From assembly GCF_002954545.1 (NCBI RefSeq), contig NZ_MSCH01000003.1, positions 3,325,991 through 3,389,990 on the forward strand: 64,000 bases of DNA, read 5' to 3'. Both the position numbers and the translations under genes were made by a program. The stretch is from Psychrosphaera saromensis (lineage in GTDB: Bacteria > Pseudomonadota > Gammaproteobacteria > Enterobacterales > Alteromonadaceae). The notes beneath the pieces were generated by a model. It was not told the DNA's origin. It made no database searches and worked only from the letters and a program-made list of their open reading frames with translations. Of the stretch, positions 38,112 through 47,927 are shown piece by piece (positions within the stretch are counted from its first letter, which is position 1; each line of letters starts with the position of its first letter).

Positions 38112-39761
38112 TTGCAAAATTCTGAATATAAATTCAATGACAAACAACTCACTCTAATCATTACTCTAACTAAAGACTCAGAGGCATTGGAAGAGTCCGT
38201 TATTGTTAAACAAATACAACACTCTGAGTATTCATCTTTAAGCATATTGCATGAGCATATAAAAAGCTTTGTGCAAACAGCTAATACAAAGCTCGCTGGC
38301 ATAAAAAAAGATAAGCTAGCTGACACCAAAGTCAATGCGGTAGTGGCCAAGGCAATTGATGCAAAAATAAACATATTACTCGCTGAAGATAAAATGTCTG
38401 TTACCGCCCACGTGGTAACTGGAGTTGGTGGCAAATTGTTAGATTTAGAAACCATTAAACAGTCTTGCCTCGACGCCGGTGTCCGATACGGTTTGAAATC
38501 CTCTTTAATTGATGAATTACTCTTACAGTGTAAAAATTCAGTACCTGGTTCATCCATCGAATATACCATTGTTAAAGGCATGCCCGTCGTTCATGGCCAA
38601 GACGCTTATTTAAAACCTAGAGTTGAATTATTCTCAGAAGCTTGTCGTACTCCCAAAGTAGACTCTGAGGGGCGAGCTGACTTAAAAGACTTAGGTAATA
38701 TAGAAACCGTTGCGGTGAATCAAGCCGTGTTAGAAAAAGTACCACTAACAACGGGTAAAGAAGGCATTGATATTTATGGTGACAAAATTCCAGCCACATC
38801 TGGTAACGATGTCAAATTCTCTATTAATGACAGTGTAAGAATTAGTCCCAAGAACCCCAATATTTTACTTGCCACCAAAAGTGGCTTAGTGCGCTTTGAC
38901 GGTAAAGATTTGATTATTGATGATGTTTTCACCCTACCTGAACTTAACCCTAAAAAAGGTCATATTAAATTTAAAGGTAGTGTGATCATTCAAGGCGATG
39001 TGTCACCGGACATGCACCTGACTGCCACTGGCGATGTATTTATTGGTGGGTTTGTAGAGTCTGCAGTTATTAAGTGTGGTGGTGAATTAACTATAATATC
39101 TGGTGCATCAGGTCGACTTATTGAAGGTTCAAAGAATGAACATCACTATACTTGTGTTCTACAATCTGGCGGACAAATTAATTTAACGTTTGCCAATCAA
39201 TGTGAAATTACAGCAAAAACGATTGTTAGTGTAAAAAAACAATTAAGCCACTGTAACGTTGAAGCAAATAGTGTTGTGGTTGGTCAAGGTGATAGACCGA
39301 GTGGATTGATCACGGGCTGTAGATTCTTCCTGTGTAAAACATTAGAAGCGGGTGTTATAGGCACGGAATCTGATGTGCACACCGACATTAGTATGAATCG
39401 TACTTATGATATTTTTATTAATAAAGAAATCGAACTTGCCGATTGGATCCACGAGATGATTTCTCGCTTAGAAGGTGTAGAAAATGATTACAACAATACA
39501 CTCGATCCCGATAAAAAGCATAAACTAGAAAACGCATTAACCAAACTACAGTCAAAAGTAGAAAAGTATACTGGATACCGTAACGCTTTAATTGGCAAAC
39601 GCCGTGAATATATGGAGATGGTATCGGTAACTGCTAACTCTAAACTTTATCCAAAAGTCTCTGTTGTTATTGCCGAACACTCCCTTATTACTAAAGTAGA
39701 AAAAGGGCCATCCGTGATCAAAATAGAAGATCATGAATTTAAAGTGCAACCTAAAACCTAG
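38112..39761 (+). CDS. FapA (DUF342) family protein
   Basis: A 549-residue protein of the flagellar-assembly protein A family. The central half is rich in G, I and V and looks like a right-handed parallel beta-helix (GHIKFKGSVIIQGDVSPDMHLTATGDVFIGGFVESAVIKCGG), followed by a C-terminal helical segment with coiled-coil character (about residues 438-500). Start is TTG with AAGGTG four bases upstream. Vibrio FapA acts in polar flagellar assembly and chemosensory localisation. The gene is alone, about 6 kb from the flg block, so the flagellar role here is inferred from the family only. Confidence 0.8.
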   Translation: MQNSEYKFNDKQLTLIITLTKDSEALEESVIVKQIQHSEYSSLSILHEHIKSFVQTANTKLAGIKKDKLADTKVNAVVAKAIDAKINILLAEDKMSVTAHVVTGVGGKLLDLETIKQSCLDAGVRYGLKSSLIDELLLQCKNSVPGSSIEYTIVKGMPVVHGQDAYLKPRVELFSEACRTPKVDSEGRADLKDLGNIETVAVNQAVLEKVPLTTGKEGIDIYGDKIPATSGNDVKFSINDSVRISPKNPNILLATKSGLVRFDGKDLIIDDVFTLPELNPKKGHIKFKGSVIIQGDVSPDMHLTATGDVFIGGFVESAVIKCGGELTIISGASGRLIEGSKNEHHYTCVLQSGGQINLTFANQCEITAKTIVSVKKQLSHCNVEANSVVVGQGDRPSGLITGCRFFLCKTLEAGVIGTESDVHTDISMNRTYDIFINKEIELADWIHEMISRLEGVENDYNNTLDPDKKHKLENALTKLQSKVEKYTGYRNALIGKRREYMEMVSVTANSKLYPKVSVVIAEHSLITKVEKGPSVIKIEDHEFKVQPKT

Positions 39762-39794
39762 TTTTAAAAACTTAAAATTAAAAGCCCCAAATAA

Positions 39795-39828
39795 AAAAAC
39801 GTAAGCCACTTATGTAGCTTACGTTTTT
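39795..39828. terminator. Bidirectional terminator between fapA-like gene and lipoxygenase gene
   Basis: AAAAACGTAAGC (39795-39806) and GCTTACGTTTTT (39817-39828) form a 12-bp stem with a 10-nt loop. A- and T-rich ends suit both strands at this convergent junction. Confidence 0.85.
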
Positions 39829-39866
39829 GACTTATATGCCCACAAATCTATATAACGATAGACCGA

Positions 39867-41996
39867 TTAAATACTAATGCTATTTGGTATTTGTGATGGT
39901 AACTGGAATGGATATTCCATCGGCCTACTTCTATTTCTACGAGTGATCGTCACTTCAATTTCAGCTAATTCTTCTTGAAACTTACTTAAGGCAAACGTTA
40001 ATCGTCGGTCTTTAAAATAAGGAATTTTAGGATCTTCAGAATAATGACCGAACGTATCGTATTGAACCCCACTTAAAAGATACTCAAACAAGAAGGTATA
40101 CATAGAGACGTCTAACGGCGGGTACCAAGCTAAACAATCCTGCTCAGACGCTAAAGCCGTATTCTTACCTGGAGCCGGTTGATAAATAGTTCCGGCAACA
40201 CTTGGCATATAAGACATCAGTGGATATTGGGCATAGTTAACAGATGCATGTTGTGGTCCAGCAATATAAATGATTTGCGCGATGATCTTAACCAAATAAT
40301 CTTTGTCGTCAATTACATAAGGTTGCTTTGGATTGCCGGTTGCTTTTAATCCTCGCATCCCTGTTACCTTGGCATAATTTGGCGAAACTAATTCATTAAC
40401 CCATGCCTGTAATTCGTTATCTTGTAACATATCGTCTTGGCTTGGATAATAAAGAGAAATATAACTTTCAACCCATTTATTAACGGTTTGCCAAAGAAGC
40501 TTTGTATCGTCTCTAAAAGGAAAGTTTGGAATATCCGCCACTCCACGGATATCAAATATACAGTCTGGATTATTGTCATCAAACTGCCAAGCCAAATGTG
40601 CTTGGCGAACCAACTCCCAAGTATCTTCTATTTTAGGACCAACATTGGTTGCCACCACCCCACCAGGAATGATCAAACTGTGCAAAGCACTGTTGTTGAT
40701 ATTAATGGTAAATCTAAAATGAGGCTTAAGTAAGATCATAAGTGGATGATTGTCAGAAAGCTTTCGATTAGTCGCAACAACCATAGGGTCTAACGTTAAA
40801 TGGCAATCGCCTAAATGAGCTACAGATTCATGCTGAATTGCACAAGATACATTGACAAAATACTTAGCGATACGCCATTTATAGTGATGTTGATCATCGG
40901 CATTAGCTGAGTCGGTTGGTGTAAATATTGGAGCGGTAACTTCATCAAATTTTTGTTGTAACTGAATAGCAACCGGTTGCATTACACCGTGGTCTTCTGC
41001 CGGAGGATAACCCGCAGGCGAATCATTATTTAAGTAAAACAATGCAATTGGTGCTGACAAATAACGTTCTTCACCATGTACTGGTGTGGTTTCGGTACCA
41101 TCTAACATAGCGTAATCCACAACAAATAACCGCTTTTGCTCAGCAGCTTGCTGCAAGGTTACATTAGCGATTCCAGTTTCTTGTTGTAAAATGGCGTCAG
41201 TTACTGGCATTTTTGCCAATAAACTAGATAATTCTACAATTTCAGTACCTGCAGGTTTGGTTAACTGAACACCACGTAAGTTGGTTGTATTAAATCCTGC
41301 GATTTGTAAGTAACCAAAAAACCAATCTTGCATACAAGGTTTTTCATCTCCGACCATCCAGTCTTGCTGAGGTATCGTTAGCATCTCAGGCAACGAAAGT
41401 GTTTCAAATAAGTCTTCATAATCTTGTATAGATTGCGCTTGCAAATAATCTCGGCCGCTTTCAGTACTCAACACGTTAAATAGTGTGTTTTTTAATATTT
41501 CAGTCGGGCCTTTTTCTATTGCATCTTCGGCTAAGTCTTTTAATCCATTTAATGCTTTCTCTAAATCTTGAGGTAAATGACTAAGGCTTTTAAATGCCTC
41601 AGGTAAGTCGCCAAGAACACTAAATATAGATTTAATTGCTTTTATATCTTCACCTATATGGCGAATATCAATACCGTCACTAAGCTCATCAATAGCTTGT
41701 TTCAATTCATCCATGCGCTTAGTGGATATGTCGTCTGTTATTTGTTTTCTAAATAAACGCTCAGTCACCACAATTAAATTTTCTACCATGTTTTTAAACA
41801 CTGGGAGTAATTTAATTGCATAAGCTGTACTAAATTTTTCCTGCTCTGGTAAGTCGGCAGAAATTGGAACACCTTCCATATACGAGGTCATATAGTTATA
41901 AGTTGTATGCGCCATTGAGAGTTGGAACTCTCTTTTTGTTCTTTGCTCTGCATCATCATGCTGCGGTAAGCTTGGTATTGTAGACTTGGTGCTCAT
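39867..41996 (-). CDS. Bacterial lipoxygenase (non-haem iron)
   Basis: A 709-residue protein with the catalytic core of plant/animal-type lipoxygenases, which add O2 to polyunsaturated fatty acids. The signature H-x4-H-x4-H-x17-H-x8-H is exact, and all expected iron ligands are present: H389 and H394 in HESVAH, H583 and N587 in QHASVN, and the C-terminal isoleucine (the protein ends PNSISI). No PLAT domain is evident in the first 200 residues, which are helical and of unknown function. No signal peptide is visible, unlike Pseudomonas LoxA. Start: the ATG at 41996 has AAGGA at good spacing, whereas the ATG at 42002 is too close. Alone on its strand; substrate unknown. Confidence 0.93.
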   Translation of the reverse strand: MSTKSTIPSLPQHDDAEQRTKREFQLSMAHTTYNYMTSYMEGVPISADLPEQEKFSTAYAIKLLPVFKNMVENLIVVTERLFRKQITDDISTKRMDELKQAIDELSDGIDIRHIGEDIKAIKSIFSVLGDLPEAFKSLSHLPQDLEKALNGLKDLAEDAIEKGPTEILKNTLFNVLSTESGRDYLQAQSIQDYEDLFETLSLPEMLTIPQQDWMVGDEKPCMQDWFFGYLQIAGFNTTNLRGVQLTKPAGTEIVELSSLLAKMPVTDAILQQETGIANVTLQQAAEQKRLFVVDYAMLDGTETTPVHGEERYLSAPIALFYLNNDSPAGYPPAEDHGVMQPVAIQLQQKFDEVTAPIFTPTDSANADDQHHYKWRIAKYFVNVSCAIQHESVAHLGDCHLTLDPMVVATNRKLSDNHPLMILLKPHFRFTININNSALHSLIIPGGVVATNVGPKIEDTWELVRQAHLAWQFDDNNPDCIFDIRGVADIPNFPFRDDTKLLWQTVNKWVESYISLYYPSQDDMLQDNELQAWVNELVSPNYAKVTGMRGLKATGNPKQPYVIDDKDYLVKIIAQIIYIAGPQHASVNYAQYPLMSYMPSVAGTIYQPAPGKNTALASEQDCLAWYPPLDVSMYTFLFEYLLSGVQYDTFGHYSEDPKIPYFKDRRLTFALSKFQEELAEIEVTITRRNRSRPMEYPFQLPSQIPNSISI

Positions 41997-42296
41997 TAAC
42001 ATTTCCTTATAGGTGAGTGCTCAAAAGTGAGAATTTAAAACTGTGCATACTATTTAGTTTTTGCTAAATGCTAATTACCAACATTAAATCAATAAGATGA
42101 ATAAATAATGTACTGAACGTGTGCATATTACAATCACTATGTTTGGTTTTAATGACATCCTCAATATTCATATCGTGTACCAATAAAGCAGATTGGGATA
42201 TGATGAAATTTCAGCAAGTAAAATTAAACTAAGTAAAGCCCAATAATAATTACAATCCGTTACTTAAAACCGTATTTAAACCTAAAAGGGAACACC
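41997..42296. other. Divergent intergenic region lipoxygenase / moeA
   Basis: About 300 bp of AT-rich DNA. It must hold promoters for both genes, but I find no strong consensus boxes, hairpin, repeat or ORF. Confidence 0.4.
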
Positions 42297-43589
42297 ATGA
42301 ACGACTGTTACAATGTACCTAACTTGATGCCTTTTGAATTAGCAAAAAGTACATTATTAACTAACGTAAATATGATCACAGAAACTGAGTTTATTGCTAT
42401 TCAAGATGCCGACCAGCGTATCCTTGCTAAGCCAGTTACTTCCCCAATCCAAGTCCCAGCCCACAATAATTCAGCAATGGACGGTTATGCGATAAGAGAT
42501 GACTCTTTGCAGGCAGGTTTAACAGGAAACTCAACACCATTAAAGCAATTCAAACTTGTCGGTATATCTATGGCTGGCAGCCCTTACAAAAGTAAATTAG
42601 GTGGTACTGAATTAAATAACGGTGAATGCATTCGAATTATGACAGGCGCTGTCGTGCCAAATTCTGCTAATGCGGTCATTATGCAGGAGAATGTTAGCAG
42701 TCAAATCAATCCCGAAACTAAAGATAAACAAATCACCCTACTGCACCCAACAAAATACCAAGCTCATATACGTTTTGCTGGGGAAGATATTCAACAAGGA
42801 CATGTATTATTTGATACGGGATATTGTCTTAAAGCGGTTGATATCGGTTTATTATCTTCATTAGGATTAAGTCAAATTGAAGTATTTAGGAAATTAAAAG
42901 TTGCGGTGTTATCTACAGGCGACGAACTTAAAATGCCAGGCCAACCTTTACAAGAAGGTGATATTTACGAAAGCAACAGTCAAATATTAATTGCCATGTT
43001 ACAACGCCTAAATATGTCAGTTATTCCTCTTGGTATTATAAAAGACGACAAAACAGCCATAACCAATGCGTTTATCAAAGCAGACCAAGAAGCTGATGTC
43101 GTTATTAGTTCAGGTGGAGTCTCGGTTGGTGATGCAGATTATACCAAAGAAGTGTTAAGTGAAATTGGTACTGTCGACTTTTGGAAAGTTGCGATTAAAC
43201 CTGGAAAACCATTTGCCTTTGGCAAACTAGATAACAGTGTATTTTTTGGCTTACCAGGTAACCCAGTATCAGCGGCGGTTACCTTCCACCAGCTTGCGGT
43301 TCCTGCATTAAGATATATGGCGGGGGCTAATGCGACAGCAAACACTCAGTTAAATGCCACCACAACCAGTAAAATCAATAAAAAAGCTGGAAGGATGGAT
43401 TTCCAACGAGGCGTAATGTCGGTTAGCGAACAAGGTAATTTACAGGTAACGCCTTTACCCGCACAAGGTTCAGGTATTTTATCGTCTATAAGTCGGGCTA
43501 ATTGTTACATTATACTTGCGCAAGAAAACCAAGGACATCAAGCTGGAGATACAGTCACTATAGAGTTGTTTGATTCTATTATTGGCTAA
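42297..43589 (+). CDS. moeA: Molybdopterin molybdenumtransferase MoeA
   Basis: MoeA inserts molybdate into adenylylated molybdopterin in the last step of cofactor synthesis. At 430 residues it is slightly longer than E. coli (411). PAHNNSAMDGYAI (near residue 60) and the nucleotide-binding VVISSGGVSVGDADYTKE with GLPGNPVSAAVTF are clear family motifs. moeB or mog, often nearby, is not in this window. Good AAGGGA ribosome site. Confidence 0.96.
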   Translation: MNDCYNVPNLMPFELAKSTLLTNVNMITETEFIAIQDADQRILAKPVTSPIQVPAHNNSAMDGYAIRDDSLQAGLTGNSTPLKQFKLVGISMAGSPYKSKLGGTELNNGECIRIMTGAVVPNSANAVIMQENVSSQINPETKDKQITLLHPTKYQAHIRFAGEDIQQGHVLFDTGYCLKAVDIGLLSSLGLSQIEVFRKLKVAVLSTGDELKMPGQPLQEGDIYESNSQILIAMLQRLNMSVIPLGIIKDDKTAITNAFIKADQEADVVISSGGVSVGDADYTKEVLSEIGTVDFWKVAIKPGKPFAFGKLDNSVFFGLPGNPVSAAVTFHQLAVPALRYMAGANATANTQLNATTTSKINKKAGRMDFQRGVMSVSEQGNLQVTPLPAQGSGILSSISRANCYIILAQENQGHQAGDTVTIELFDSIIG

Positions 43590-43612
43590 TTGTGGGGCAT
43601 AGTTTATTGGAG

Positions 43613-43654
43613 CTTAATCTATTAGCCTTAATCTATTAGCCTTTATCTATTAGC
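43613..43654. repeat. Three tandem copies of a 14-bp unit
   Basis: The unit CTTAATCTATTAGC occurs at 43613-43626 and 43627-43640 exactly, and once more with one change (CTTTATCTATTAGC) at 43641-43654. No homologous array elsewhere in the window. Just downstream of moeA; function unknown. Confidence 0.85.
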
Positions 43655-43689
43655 CATAGTTTATTAAAACCAAATGAATTAAATAATAA

Positions 43690-43761
43690 GGCCGTATGTT
43701 AATCATTCTATTTTTTTGAATATTAACTTCACCTCTTTCAAATAGCTTTAACATCACGGCC
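43690..43761. repeat. Long inverted repeat between moeA and the patatin gene
   Basis: GGCCGTATGTTAA (43690-43702) is complementary to TTAACAT-C-ACGGCC (43748-43761), interrupted by one unpaired base, around a 45-nt loop. AT-rich flanks add weaker pairing. No ORF in the loop. It could be a degenerate miniature element or a leader structure for the downstream gene. Confidence 0.6.
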
Positions 43762-43841
43762 ATATTATTATCTTTGTGCCGTAATTAATCGGCATTATTC
43801 ATACATTATTATTCATACATCAATAAGCGTTACGAGATTTC

Positions 43842-44729
43842 ATGAAATTAGTACAGGACATACAGCTTAATCACACAACCCCCATCCATGGACTAGGTTT
43901 AGTTGCTGAAGGTGGTGGACAACGTGGCGCTTTTACAGCCGGTATTTTAGATTACTTACAGATAGCTAACTTTAACCCATTTGAAATTCTTATTGGAACC
44001 TCAGCGGGGGCACAAAATGTAGCAAGCTTTGTGAGTAAACAAAAAGGTTATGCTTACAGTTTAATCCATGATTTAACCCGTAATGATAACTTCTTTAACC
44101 CATGGCGTTTTTTCAGTAATAACAACATCATGGATCTCGACTGGTATTTTAAGCAAATTGAAAAGAAAAGTTATCAATTTGATTCAGCCCAAGCGAATAA
44201 CAATGCACAAAACCGCAAAGTGCGTTTTACCGCAGCTCGCTCATCCAGACTAACCACTAAGTTAATAAACCCGGTAGAAGATGGCTGGTTAAATTCATTA
44301 AAATATTCAAGCTCAATACCTTACTTGTATGACGGAGGCAGTTTTTTAGATGGTGGCGTAAGCGCTCCAATCCCAGTCAATGAAGCCTACAAACTTGGTG
44401 CTAAAAAAATACTGGTGATCAGAACTACAGATGGCTCTGAAGATGTTATTCCAAAACAGATCAAGCAATTTAAGCCTTTACTGTGTACCAATAATCGGTG
44501 CCCAAGGTTTATCAAAATATTATATAAGTACGAAAGCGCTTATCAACGAGCTGAGCGGTTTATTAAAACACCTCCTAGCGACGTTGAAATAATAACGCTA
44601 AGACCGCTTAGACCATTGGCAACCAAAGTATTAGGTAGCACAGAACAAGACATAGTTAATGATTACAAATATGGATTGGAAATAGGTAAAGCGTTTATCG
44701 AAAACCAAGCCAATAGCTTGGTGCTATAA
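43842..44729 (+). CDS. Patatin-like phospholipase
   Basis: A 295-residue serine acyl-hydrolase of the patatin/RssA type. The oxyanion-hole glycine motif is GGGQRGAFTAG (about residues 27-37), the nucleophile S54 lies in GTSAG, and the catalytic aspartate D170 lies in DGGVSAP. No signal peptide or autotransporter domain is present, so it is probably cytoplasmic or peripheral at the membrane. Physiological substrate unknown; related proteins release fatty acids from phospholipids. It lies near a lipoxygenase gene (39867-41996), separated by moeA, a spatial link of unknown meaning. Confidence 0.9.
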   Translation: MKLVQDIQLNHTTPIHGLGLVAEGGGQRGAFTAGILDYLQIANFNPFEILIGTSAGAQNVASFVSKQKGYAYSLIHDLTRNDNFFNPWRFFSNNNIMDLDWYFKQIEKKSYQFDSAQANNNAQNRKVRFTAARSSRLTTKLINPVEDGWLNSLKYSSSIPYLYDGGSFLDGGVSAPIPVNEAYKLGAKKILVIRTTDGSEDVIPKQIKQFKPLLCTNNRCPRFIKILYKYESAYQRAERFIKTPPSDVEIITLRPLRPLATKVLGSTEQDIVNDYKYGLEIGKAFIENQANSLVL

Positions 44730-44756
44730 ACGGCATTCACGGTTAAATGTAAACAA

Positions 44757-44785
44757 AAAAGCCGTGAAGTTATTCACGGCTTTAT
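44757..44785. terminator. Terminator at patatin / pntB junction
   Basis: GCCGTGAA (44761-44768) pairs with TTCACGGC (44773-44780), loop GTTA. A- and T-rich flanks, so likely bidirectional for the convergent genes. Confidence 0.88.
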
Positions 44786-44835
44786 CAAATGCTATTTTTA
44801 AACGTTTTCTTTTATAAGCTTGTTTTTATAAAAGT

Positions 44836-46236
44836 TTAAAGAGCGGCAACAACCGCACTCAATGTGTCTTTAGCGTCACCAAATAACATTTGTGTATTGT
44901 CTTTAAAAAACAAAGGGTTTTGCACGCCTGCGTAACCAGTTGCCATACTGCGTTTTAATACTATCGATGTTTTACCATTCCAACATTCAAGTACTGGCAT
45001 CCCAGCTATTGGGCTGTTTGGCTCATCAAGTGCGGATGGATTTACAATATCGTTAGCGCCAATGATCAAGGAAACATCAACGTTATCAAAGTCATCGTTA
45101 ACTTCATCCATTTCAAAAACAATATCGTAAGGTACCTTGGCTTCTGCCAGCAACACATTCATTTGGCCAGGCATTCGTCCTGCAACTGGGTGTATTGCAA
45201 AACGAACATTAATACCTTTATCACGTAATTTCCCAGTGAGCTCGGACACAACTTGCTGCGCTTTAGCCACAGCCATTCCGTAACCTGGAATGATCATTAC
45301 TTGTTTCGCATTATTAAGTAGATCAGCGGTTTCAATTGCCGTAGTTGTTATTACTTCACCTTGCTCTTGCTCTCCTGCTGACGATGCTTTTGTGCTCGCG
45401 CCAGCACCAAAACCACCAGCAATAACAGATAAGAAGTTCCTATTCATTGCTTTACACATAATGTAACTCAAAATAGCACCGCTTGAGCCAACAAGCGCAC
45501 CAATAACGATTAACAGATCATTGTTCAACATAAAGCCTGTAGCGGCTGCAGCCCAACCTGAATAACTATTTAACATAGAGATAACCACTGGCATATCAGC
45601 ACCGCCAATCGCCATAACCATATGAATACCAAAAACTAGCGCAATAGCTATCATAATGATCAGAGGTAACAGACCACCACCAACTGCAGACTCAGCCACA
45701 AATTGTTGACCAAACCAAACCACGGCAACCAATAATGCGAGGTTAAATATATGACGTCCTGGTAAAGTTAATGGCTTGCTACCTATACGGCCGGAAAGCT
45801 TACCGTAAGCAGTGACTGAGCCTGAAAAGGTAACAGCACCTATGAGTACACCAACATACGTTTCTATGTCATGAATGGTTAAATCAATTCCAGTAAAACT
45901 AGATGAGGCATCGGCAAAGTTAGCATAACCCACCATAATAGCGGCCAACCCAATTAAACTGTGCAAAATAGCAATCAGCTCTGGAATTTCGGTCATTTGT
46001 ACGCGCCTAGCTACTAACATTCCGATGCTACCGCCAATTAACAATGCCACGAACAACTCAATATAGTTATGGCTAACCACGCCCAAAACGGTAGCTAAGA
46101 GCGCTATAACCATTCCAGAAATGCCATACCAATTGCCCTTACGAGCAGTTTCCTGATTAGATAACCCGCTTAAAGCGAGAATAAAAAGAACCATCGCAGC
46201 AATATACGCCACGGTTACAATACCTGTACTAATCAT
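44836..46236 (-). CDS. pntB: NAD(P) transhydrogenase subunit beta
   Basis: PntB is the beta subunit of the proton-translocating transhydrogenase, which transfers hydride between NADH and NADP+ using the proton-motive force. The 466-residue protein has about eight membrane helices (dII) and a C-terminal NADP(H)-binding dIII ([15 protein letters not shown], then [25 protein letters not shown]). Seven bases after pntA. Confidence 0.97.
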   Translation of the reverse strand: MISTGIVTVAYIAAMVLFILALSGLSNQETARKGNWYGISGMVIALLATVLGVVSHNYIELFVALLIGGSIGMLVARRVQMTEIPELIAILHSLIGLAAIMVGYANFADASSSFTGIDLTIHDIETYVGVLIGAVTFSGSVTAYGKLSGRIGSKPLTLPGRHIFNLALLVAVVWFGQQFVAESAVGGGLLPLIIMIAIALVFGIHMVMAIGGADMPVVISMLNSYSGWAAAATGFMLNNDLLIVIGALVGSSGAILSYIMCKAMNRNFLSVIAGGFGAGASTKASSAGEQEQGEVITTTAIETADLLNNAKQVMIIPGYGMAVAKAQQVVSELTGKLRDKGINVRFAIHPVAGRMPGQMNVLLAEAKVPYDIVFEMDEVNDDFDNVDVSLIIGANDIVNPSALDEPNSPIAGMPVLECWNGKTSIVLKRSMATGYAGVQNPLFFKDNTQMLFGDAKDTLSAVVAAL

Positions 46237-46243
46237 GACAACC

Positions 46244-47779
46244 TCACTTACGGAACATTTTGAGTATGCGGTGTGTTACAGCAAACCCACCAACAATATT
46301 AATGCTGGCAATCAACACAGTAAAAACGGCAAACCACTTAATTGTCTCGTCCGTCGAACTTATCTGAATCAAGGCACCAATAACTATAATGCTTGAGATA
46401 GCATTAGTTACGCTCATTAAGGGCGTATGTAATGCCGGAGAAACACTCCAAATCACCATATATCCCACAAAACAAGCAAGTACAAAAACCGTAAAATGCG
46501 ACATAAAACTAGCTGGAGCAACGGCTCCAAGTCCAAGTAATGCTAAAGCACCAACCGTCGCACCAATAATAGGGCCCAATATTGATTTCTTTTTCTCAAC
46601 AACAACCGGCGTTACTGTTTTTGTGGTTGGTTTTTTGGGCGCAACAGAGAGTGTAGGCGCTGGTGGCGGCCACGTTGTTTTTCCTTCAAGACAAATGGTT
46701 GCACCTAACACGACATCATTTGTCATGTCGATAACCAGGTTTCCATCTTTGTCAGGTGTCATCTCAGCTAACAAGTTGTGTAAGTTGTTGCTATAAAGTT
46801 GGCTAGACTGTGCCGCTAAACGACTAGGCAAGTCGGTATACCCAATGATAGAAACACCCTCTACTACCGCTACTTCGCCTGGTACGGTTAACTCACAGTT
46901 TCCGCCCTGCTCAGCCGCAAGATCAACAATTACGCTGCCGTGTTTCATCGAGGCAACCATGTCGCTGGTGATCAGTTTAGGTGCTGGTTTTCCAGGAATG
47001 AGAGCCGTAGTTACAATAATATCAACGTCTTTAGCTTGTGCTGCAAACAATGCCATTTCCGCTTTAGTGAATTCATCACTCATTACTTTGGCATAACCGC
47101 CTTCACCAGAGCCATCTTCGTCTTTAAAGTCGAGCATTAGAAACTCGGCGTCCATACTTTCAATTTGCTCTTTAACTTCCGCTCGGCTATCAAATGAGCG
47201 AACGATTGCGCCCATACTTTTTGCCGCACCAATAGCGGCTAAGCCAGCAACACCAGCGCCAATAACCAAAACTTTAGCTGGGGCTACTTTTCCTGCCGCT
47301 GTTATTTGCCCGGTAAAAAAGCGCCCAAAGTGTTGTGCAGCTTCTACTATTGCTCGATAGCCAGATATATTAGCCATGGAACTACGTGCATCCATTTTTT
47401 GTGCACGAGATATACGAGGGATGCTATCAATCGCGATTGCTGTTACACCACGTTCGGTTAATTCTTTTAACATTTTTGGATTTTGTGCAGGCCATAAAAA
47501 ACAGATCAAGGTTTGTCCGCTTTTTAATAAAGCACTTTCTTCCGCTTCTGGCGCTTGTACTTTGAGTACAATATCAGACTGCTGCCATAACGCTTTTGCT
47601 GAGTTCACTATTTCACAGCCAGCATCAATATATGCATCATCTGTGTAATTAGCGGCTTCTCCTGCACAGGTTTCAATGGCAACATCAAAACCGAGTTTTG
47701 TTAATTTTTTCACCACATCTGGAGTGGTAGCAACTCGTCGTTCACCTTTGAGAATTTCTTTTGGAACACCGATTTTCAT
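46244..47779 (-). CDS. pntA: NAD(P) transhydrogenase subunit alpha
   Basis: PntA carries the NAD(H)-binding domain dI (about residues 1-370, with [18 protein letters not shown]) and about four C-terminal membrane helices. The 511-residue length is that of the fused E. coli-type alpha subunit. Opens with [20 protein letters not shown], the family signature. It starts the pntAB pair and follows the alcohol dehydrogenase gene, with 148 bp between. Confidence 0.97.
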   Translation of the reverse strand: MKIGVPKEILKGERRVATTPDVVKKLTKLGFDVAIETCAGEAANYTDDAYIDAGCEIVNSAKALWQQSDIVLKVQAPEAEESALLKSGQTLICFLWPAQNPKMLKELTERGVTAIAIDSIPRISRAQKMDARSSMANISGYRAIVEAAQHFGRFFTGQITAAGKVAPAKVLVIGAGVAGLAAIGAAKSMGAIVRSFDSRAEVKEQIESMDAEFLMLDFKDEDGSGEGGYAKVMSDEFTKAEMALFAAQAKDVDIIVTTALIPGKPAPKLITSDMVASMKHGSVIVDLAAEQGGNCELTVPGEVAVVEGVSIIGYTDLPSRLAAQSSQLYSNNLHNLLAEMTPDKDGNLVIDMTNDVVLGATICLEGKTTWPPPAPTLSVAPKKPTTKTVTPVVVEKKKSILGPIIGATVGALALLGLGAVAPASFMSHFTVFVLACFVGYMVIWSVSPALHTPLMSVTNAISSIIVIGALIQISSTDETIKWFAVFTVLIASINIVGGFAVTHRILKMFRK

Positions 47780-47853
47780 TTAATAGCCTCCGATTTTAAC
47801 GACTGGGGGGATCTAGAGATTTTTGCTGGTTTTATACTAAAAAAAGGAATGAA

Positions 47854-47919
47854 AGATACGATGGCATTGTTTCTATAAGCTTATAAGCCGCTTAATAAAA
47901 TCAAATATCCATCGTATCT
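47854..47919. repeat. 11-bp inverted repeat upstream of pntA
   Basis: AGATACGATGG (47854-47864) and CCATCGTATCT (47909-47919) are perfect inverse copies separated by 44 nt, and the loop contains a nested palindrome TATAAGCTTATA. On the minus strand the second arm is followed, after a short gap, by a T run, so it may be a weak terminator for the preceding adh gene or a leader structure for pntAB. Confidence 0.6.
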
Positions 47920-47927
47920 ATTACAAA

